Assembly (NCBI RefSeq): GCF_963924675.1 | Contig: NC_089232.1 | Span: 37,343,312-37,407,311, forward strand | Reading direction: 5' to 3' | DNA length: 64,000 nucleotides | DNA from: Phocoena phocoena | Lineage: Eukaryota > Chordata > Mammalia > Artiodactyla > Phocoenidae | In this document: positions 59,541 through 64,000 of the stretch, in pieces | Numbering within the stretch: the stretch's first letter is position 1 | Layout: every line of letters starts with the position of its first letter | Position numbers and translations under genes: made by a program | The notes under the pieces: model-generated | The model's database searches: none | Seen by the model: only the letters and a program-made list of their open reading frames with translations | What the model was told of the DNA's origin: nothing

Positions 59541-59550
59541 GTCTATGTTA

Positions 59551-59749
59551 TGGGCTTCCCTGGTGGTGCAGTGGTTGAGAGTCCGCCTGCCGATGCAGGG
59601 GACATGGGTTCGTGCCCCGGTCTGGGAAGATCCCACATGCCGCGGAGCATGGGCCCATGAGCCATGGCCGCTGAGCCTGCGTGTCCGGAGCCTGTGCTCC
59701 ACAATGGGAGAGGCCACAACAGTGAGAGGCCCGCGTACAGCAAAAAAAA
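59551..59749 (+). mobile_element. Young CHR SINE (type A), perfect 10-bp TSD
   Basis: 'tgggcttccctggtggtgca' to 'cccgcgtacagc' and a short A tail. It is flanked by 'gtctatgtta' at 59541-59550 and 59750-59759. A small internal deletion near 59646 removes part of 'gcggctgggcc'. Confidence 0.95.
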
Positions 59750-59759
59750 GTCTATGTTA

Positions 59760-60092
59760 ACATGAATGGACTTAATTATTTTAAAATGTGAAATAAATGT
59801 CATATTTAATTTTAAGAGGTAGAATTAAAGTCTTCATTTGATAACATTTAATATAAAATTAATAAGTAAACCTTAAATATAGAGATTTATTTAAGGGGGT
59901 TCTATCTAGAAGTCAACATGATCTCATTCTGTGATCACTCACTGAAGTTACCACTATCAAGAGAGGAGAGATGTGCTCACATAATTCACAGGTAGAATGA
60001 AAGACATGGTCAGACTAAAAAGAAGAACCCTTTCTTTACTCTGTAATTACTCATATTACATATAAAAAATAAAACTATTAATGATGTATACA
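59760..60092. other. No gene recognised
   Basis: AT-rich unique-looking sequence between two SINEs. Confidence 0.45.
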
Positions 60093-60109
60093 AGAGATGC
60101 CCGCCAATA

Positions 60110-60478
60110 GGGACTGCCCTGGTGGCACAGCGGTTAAGAATCTGCCTGCCAATGCAGGGGACATGGGTTCAAGCCCTGGTCCGGGAAGATCCCACATGCC
60201 ACGGAGCAACTAAGCCCGTGCACCCCAACTACTGAGCCTGCGCTCTAGAGGCCACGAGCCACAACTACTGAGCCCTCGTGCCACAACTACTGAAGCCTGT
60301 GTGCCTGGAGTCCATGCTCTGCAACGAGAAGCCACCGCAATGAGAAGCCTGTGCACCTCAACGAAGAGCAGTCCCCGCTCACTACAACTAGAGAAAGCCC
60401 GCCCACACACAGCAATGAAGACCCAACGTAGCAAAAATAAATATTTTTTTAAATGGTTAACTTAAAAAAAAGAGAGAG
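60110..60478 (+). mobile_element. Long CHR SINE (type C)
   Basis: 'gggactgccctggtggcaca', 'catgggttcaagccctggtc', several 'acaactactga' phrases, tail with T-rich and AG-rich parts. Flank 'agagatgcc' before (60093-60101) and 'agagatgccaata' after (60479-60491) suggest the duplication, with an 8-bp difference at the left. Confidence 0.9.
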
Positions 60479-60491
60479 AGAGATGCCAATA

Positions 60492-61241
60492 ATTTCTTCT
60501 TTGAAAACCTGCCCTGCTCGTAACCCAGGAAGGCAAATGTCCTTTGTGCCATTTGACCCTGTCCCCTCACTCCCAACTGTACCTCCAGAACACAACTGAT
60601 TAAGGCAATTTATTACTCTTTCCTGGGGATCTGGAATTAGAACATGTACATTTAATTGTGGGAAGAACAACCAGAAGTAATGTAGACTAAGACCTAGGTC
60701 TTAGGCTATCATTTTGAGATGGTCTTGATATGGCCATGTGCAAGTGAATGCATGAGCAGGAAAGCCAATTTATAACAAATGAGAAGAGAAAAGCAAACAT
60801 GCAGAGAAATGTCAACAAGACAGCTGGTTCCAGAGAACTGTTTCCTGGAGGCTGCCAGTTGAATGAAATGAAATGCCCTTTTAAGGTATCAACTCTCCCT
60901 ACCTTTTTACTTGAATCTTTTTGTTGTTACAACCAAACATTCGGTGATTGTAACAATGATTCAGAAACATTCATACACAAAGTTTTACAAACTAATTAAG
61001 GACTTGAAAACACGACACAATGAAGAAAGAAGCATACTCTTTCAAATTTCTTTTAAAATATATGAGAACTGATGCTTTTTCAAATATGAGAAGCATGATA
61101 GAAATGGCACTATTAAGTAGGTACTGTCCTCTATCCCATAGCAATCTGTAGTAAGGCACTCAAGCTGTGAAGCTTCCTCAGCTCAGAAGACACTTTTTAT
61201 TCTTCTCTTACAGGATGTTAATGTCAGGATTTAATTTCAGG
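60492..61241. other. No gene recognised
   Basis: Includes an 83-codon plus-strand frame (60748-60999) with no recognisable domain and no splice context. No named repeat. Confidence 0.4.
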
Positions 61242-61375
61242 GAATACCCTGGCAGTCCAGTGGTTAGGACTCCACCCTTTCACTGACAAGGGCTCAGGTT
61301 CAATCCCTGGTTAGGGAACTAAGACACGTGGCATGGCCAAAATTTAAAAAAATTTTTAAATAAAAAAATAATAAA
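61242..61375 (+). mobile_element. Short CHR-related SINE (type B)
   Basis: 'gggaataccctggcagtcca', 'caggttcaatccctggttag', 'ggcatggccaaaattt' and an A-rich tail. It faces an inverted type B copy at 61530-61703. Confidence 0.9.
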
Positions 61376-61529
61376 CAGATCTAGGCTAAGGAGTGTCGCC
61401 TGGAGGGCACTACTAGAGTTGGAGGATCCTGTCAGAGGTCAAGAGGTTGGAATCCTAGACAAGTCCTGAGGGAATGCCATGGACCAAGGTGGGATAACCT
61501 AAAATGAAATTGATAATTGGTTTTTTTTA

Positions 61530-61703
61530 AAGATTTAATTTAAAAAATATATATTTACTTATTTGGTTGTGCCAGGTCTTAGTTGCGGCATGCAGGATCT
61601 TTAGCTGCGGCATGCGAGATCTAGCTCCCTGACCAAGGATCAAATCTGGGCCCCCTGTATTGGGAGTGTGGAGTCTTAACCACTGGGCCACCAGGGAAGT
61701 TCC
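61530..61703 (-). mobile_element. Short CHR-related SINE (type B), reverse
   Basis: The plus strand reads 'ggttgtgccaggtcttagtt', 'tccctgaccaaggatcaaat' and ends 'ccaccagggaagttcc'. A partial match of 'aaagattt' before the T-rich tail and after the head is the likely duplication. Confidence 0.88.
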
Positions 61704-61741
61704 AAAAAAGATTTGAGTATCTACTTATCTTCTCAATTTTT

Positions 61742-61933
61742 TTTGCGGTACGCGGGCCTCTCAGTGTCATGGCCTCTCCCACTGTGGAGCACAGGCTCCG
61801 GACGTGCAGGCTCAGCAGCCACGGCTCACGGGCCTAGCCGTTCCGCGGCATGTGGGATCTTCCCGGACCAGGGCACAAACTCAAGTCCCCTGCATCGGCA
61901 GGCAGACTCAACCACTGTACCACCAGGGAAGCC
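61742..61933 (-). mobile_element. Young CHR SINE (type A), reverse
   Basis: 'gcggtacgcgggcctctcag' to 'ccaccagggaagccc'. The short T tail runs into the flank. 'tctcaattttt' (from 61731) and 'cctcaattttt' (from 61938) form the duplication. Confidence 0.92.
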
Positions 61934-62104
61934 CTCTCCTCAATTTTTGTTCGATTTTATTTTTTTAAATCTCCTTAATCTTAGATTATTTTACTTTTTA
62001 TCATTTGAGAATGCTTTATTATTTTATTTAATCTTTTACTTTCTGGTTTTAATTGGTTAACTCTATATTGATTATTCTTATCTTACACTATTGTTTTAAT
62101 TTTT

Positions 62105-62735
62105 TTGTATCTTTTCACATTTTTATTAAAGTATTGTTGATTTACAATATTATATTAGGTTCAGATGTACAACATAGTGACTCAATATTTTTACAGATTA
62201 TATTCTATTTAAAGTTATAAAATATTGGCTATGTCCCCTGTGGGGTACAATATATCCTTGAATCTTATACATAGAAGTCTGTACTTCTTAATCCCTTACT
62301 CGTGTCTTGTCCCTCCCCCATCCCTCTCCCCATTGGTAAACAGTAGTTTGTTCTCTATCTGTGAGTCTGTTTCTGTTTTGTTATATTCACTAGTTTGTTA
62401 TATTTTTTAGATTCTACATATAAGTGATATACAGCATTTGTCTTTGTCTGATTTATTTCACTAAGCATAATACTCTCCAGGTCCATCCATACTGTTTTAA
62501 GTGGAAATTTGTCATTCTTTTCTATGGCTGAGTAATATTCCTTTGTTCATACATACCACTTCTTTATCCATTCATCTACTGAATGTACACCTGGATTGCT
62601 TCCATATCTTGACTATTGTAAACGATGCTGCTATGAACACTGCAGTGCAAGTATCTTTTCGAATTAGTGTTTTCTTTGGGTATATACCCAGTAGTGAAAC
62701 TGCTGGATCATATTGTAGATCTATTTTTCTCCAGG
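62105..62735 (-). mobile_element. Old L1 3' end, reverse (L1-I)
   Basis: 'ttgttgatttacaatattat', 'tggctatgtcccctgtgggg', 'gtccatccatactgttttaa' and 'aacgatgctgctatgaacac' are the complement of L1 3'UTR and late ORF2, collinear with 42159-43080. It stops at about 62735, where another L1 3' end begins. Confidence 0.85.
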
Positions 62736-62749
62736 TCTTTTTTTTTTTA

Positions 62750-63641
62750 ATTTACTTATTTCTTTATTTAAAGCAGTTCAGTATTGTTAATTTTTTAAAA
62801 AATATTATCGAAGTATAGTTGATTTACAATGTCATGTTAGCTTCAGGTGTACAGCATAGTGGTTCAGTTGTATATATATACATGTATGTGTATATATATA
62901 TGTATGTATGTATAAATATATATATATATATCTTTTCCAGATTCTTTTCCCTTACAGGTTATTACAAAATATTGAGTATAGTTCCCTGTGCTATACAGTA
63001 GGTCCTTGTTGGTTATCTAATTTATATATAGTAGTGTATATATGTTAATCCCAACCTCCTAATTTATCCCTCCCCATCCTCTTTCCCCTTCAGTAACCAT
63101 AAGTTTGTTTTCTATGTCTGTGGGTCTGTTTCTGTTTTGTATGTAAGTTCATTTGTATCATTTTTTTTAGATTCCACATATAAGTGATATTACATGATAT
63201 TTATCTTCTTCTGTCTGGCTTACCTCACCTTAGTTTGATAATCTCTAAGTCCATCCATGTTGCTGCAAATGGCATTATTTCATTCTTTTTTATGGCCAAG
63301 CAGTATTCCATTGTATATATATATATACCACAACTTCTTTATCCATTCATCTGTCGATGGACATTTAGGTTGTTTCAATGTCTTGGCTATCGTAAATAGT
63401 GCTGCGATGAACACTGAGGAGCATGTATCTTTTCAAATTATAGTTTTCTCTGGATATATGCCCAGGAGTGGGACTGCATGATCATATGGTAGCTCTATTT
63501 TTAGTGTTTTAAGAGAACTCCATACTGTTCTCTATAATGGTTGTACCAATTTACATTCCCACCAACAATGTAGGTGGGTTCCTTTTTCCTCCATACCCTC
63601 TCTAGCATTTATTATTTGTAAACTTTTTGATGATGGCCATT
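62750..63641 (-). mobile_element. L1 3' end, reverse (L1-J), continuing past the window
   Basis: 'cgaagtatagttgatttaca', 'ccctgtgctatacagtaggt', 'gtccatccatgttgctgcaa' and 'ggttgtaccaatttacattc' are a second reversed L1 3' region, less diverged than L1-I. An AT-rich simple repeat lies at 62871-62931. A SINE interrupts it at 63642, and the L1 probably continues beyond 64000. Confidence 0.85.
62871..62931. repeat. (TA)n/(TATG)n simple repeat
   Basis: Interrupted TA and TATG units within the L1-J 3'UTR. Confidence 0.9.
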
Positions 63642-63994
63642 CTTTTTTTTTTAATAAATTTATTTATTTTATTTATTTATTTTTGGCTACGATGGGTCTT
63701 TGTTGCTGCACACAGGCTTTCTCTAGTTGCGGGCTTTCTCTTCCTTGTGGTGTGTGGGCTTCTCATTGCAGTGGCTTCTCTTGTTGCAGCACAGGCTCTA
63801 GGTGCGCGGGCTTCAGCAGTTGTGGCACACGGGCTGAGCAGTTGTGGCTCACGGGCTCTAGAGCACAGGCTCAATAGTTGTGGCACACAGGCTTAGTTAC
63901 TCTGCGGCGTGTAGGATCTTCCCAAACCAGGTCTCGAACCCATGTCCCCTGCATTGGCAGGCAGACTCCTAACCACTGTGCCACCAGGGAAGCC
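63642..63994 (-). mobile_element. Long CHR SINE (type C), reverse, at window edge
   Basis: T-rich tail 'taaatttatttattttattt', then 'gatgggtctttgttgctgca' to 'ccaccagggaagcc'. The last six bases, 'tgatga' (63995-64000), match 'tgatga' just before the tail (63629-63634), the start of a duplication cut by the window end. Confidence 0.9.
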
Positions 63995-64000
63995 TGATGA

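Noticed and set aside
60748..60999. An 83-codon plus-strand frame outside repeats
   Set aside because: No recognisable domain, no splice context and composition typical of background. Left as unassigned.
1..64000. tRNA genes
   Set aside because: The many A-box and B-box matches all lie in tRNA-derived SINEs, none of which can fold as a complete tRNA cloverleaf with a discriminator and 3' end.
1..64000. CRISPR-like arrays, operons or phage genes
   Set aside because: Direct repeats here are microsatellites, two tandem duplications and dispersed SINEs. There are no regularly spaced repeats, and all protein similarity is to L1 or DNA transposons.

Overview
This window is mammalian nuclear DNA, and almost everything recognisable in it is interspersed repeat. 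The most diagnostic family is a tRNA-derived SINE of the CHR type. It has a conserved head around 'cttccctggtggcgcagtgg', and most copies are flanked by clean target-site duplications. CHR SINEs occur in Cetacea, hippos and (older copies) ruminants. The low-divergence ~205-bp subfamily (body ending 'gtgagaggcccgcgtaccgc', then poly-A), together with no BovB, Bov-tA, PRE-1 or Alu that I could see, points to a whale or dolphin, most likely a toothed whale. I found no complete host gene, no structural RNA gene, no CRISPR array and no bacterial or phage content.

Layout, left to right. 1-3.2 kb: SINE tail, a rearranged plus-strand L1 and two young SINEs. 5.0-8.9 kb: old plus-strand L1 split by two SINEs and a small hAT element. 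10.8-17.3 kb: long old plus-strand L1 (5'UTR, ORF1, ORF2, 3'UTR) with two SINEs inside. 18.4-19.0 kb: old L1 3'UTR with a (TG)n tract. 19.3-22.5 kb: a SINE, then an L1 whose 5'UTR is joined directly to the end of ORF2 and which carries an unusually long SINE. 23.4-25.8 kb: 2.4-kb relic of a hAT (Charlie-type) transposon with a perfect 8-bp duplication. 29.0-34.2 kb: youngest long L1, plus strand, with an 18-bp perfect target-site duplication. 34.5-37.5 kb: MIR, MER5A-like element, minus-strand L1, an internally deleted relative of the 23.4-kb hAT element, and a SINE. 41.2-42.0 kb: two young SINEs in inverted orientation. 42.1-49.8 kb: full-length old minus-strand L1 with three nested insertions. 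50.0-51.4 kb: two young SINEs around a MIR. 52.0-53.0 kb: pogo/Tigger element with a transposase C-terminal remnant. 54.5-55.2 kb: two long SINEs in tandem. 56.0-56.4 kb: LTR-like fragment. 57.7-59.0 kb: L1 3' end. 59.5-64.0 kb: more SINEs and two stacked minus-strand L1 3' ends.

The open frames of more than about 60 codons are nearly all fragments of L1 ORF1/ORF2, of transposases, or accidental frames through SINEs. Four non-repeat stretches (27.5, 40.4, 55.5 and 57.4 kb) have splice-site-like borders and open frames and are reported as weak exon candidates only. The window reads best as intergenic or deep intronic DNA. I see no convincing undescribed system. The most useful content is the nested-insertion record, the recent SINE insertions, the autonomous/non-autonomous hAT pair, two tandem duplications inside L1 sequence and the exon candidates.
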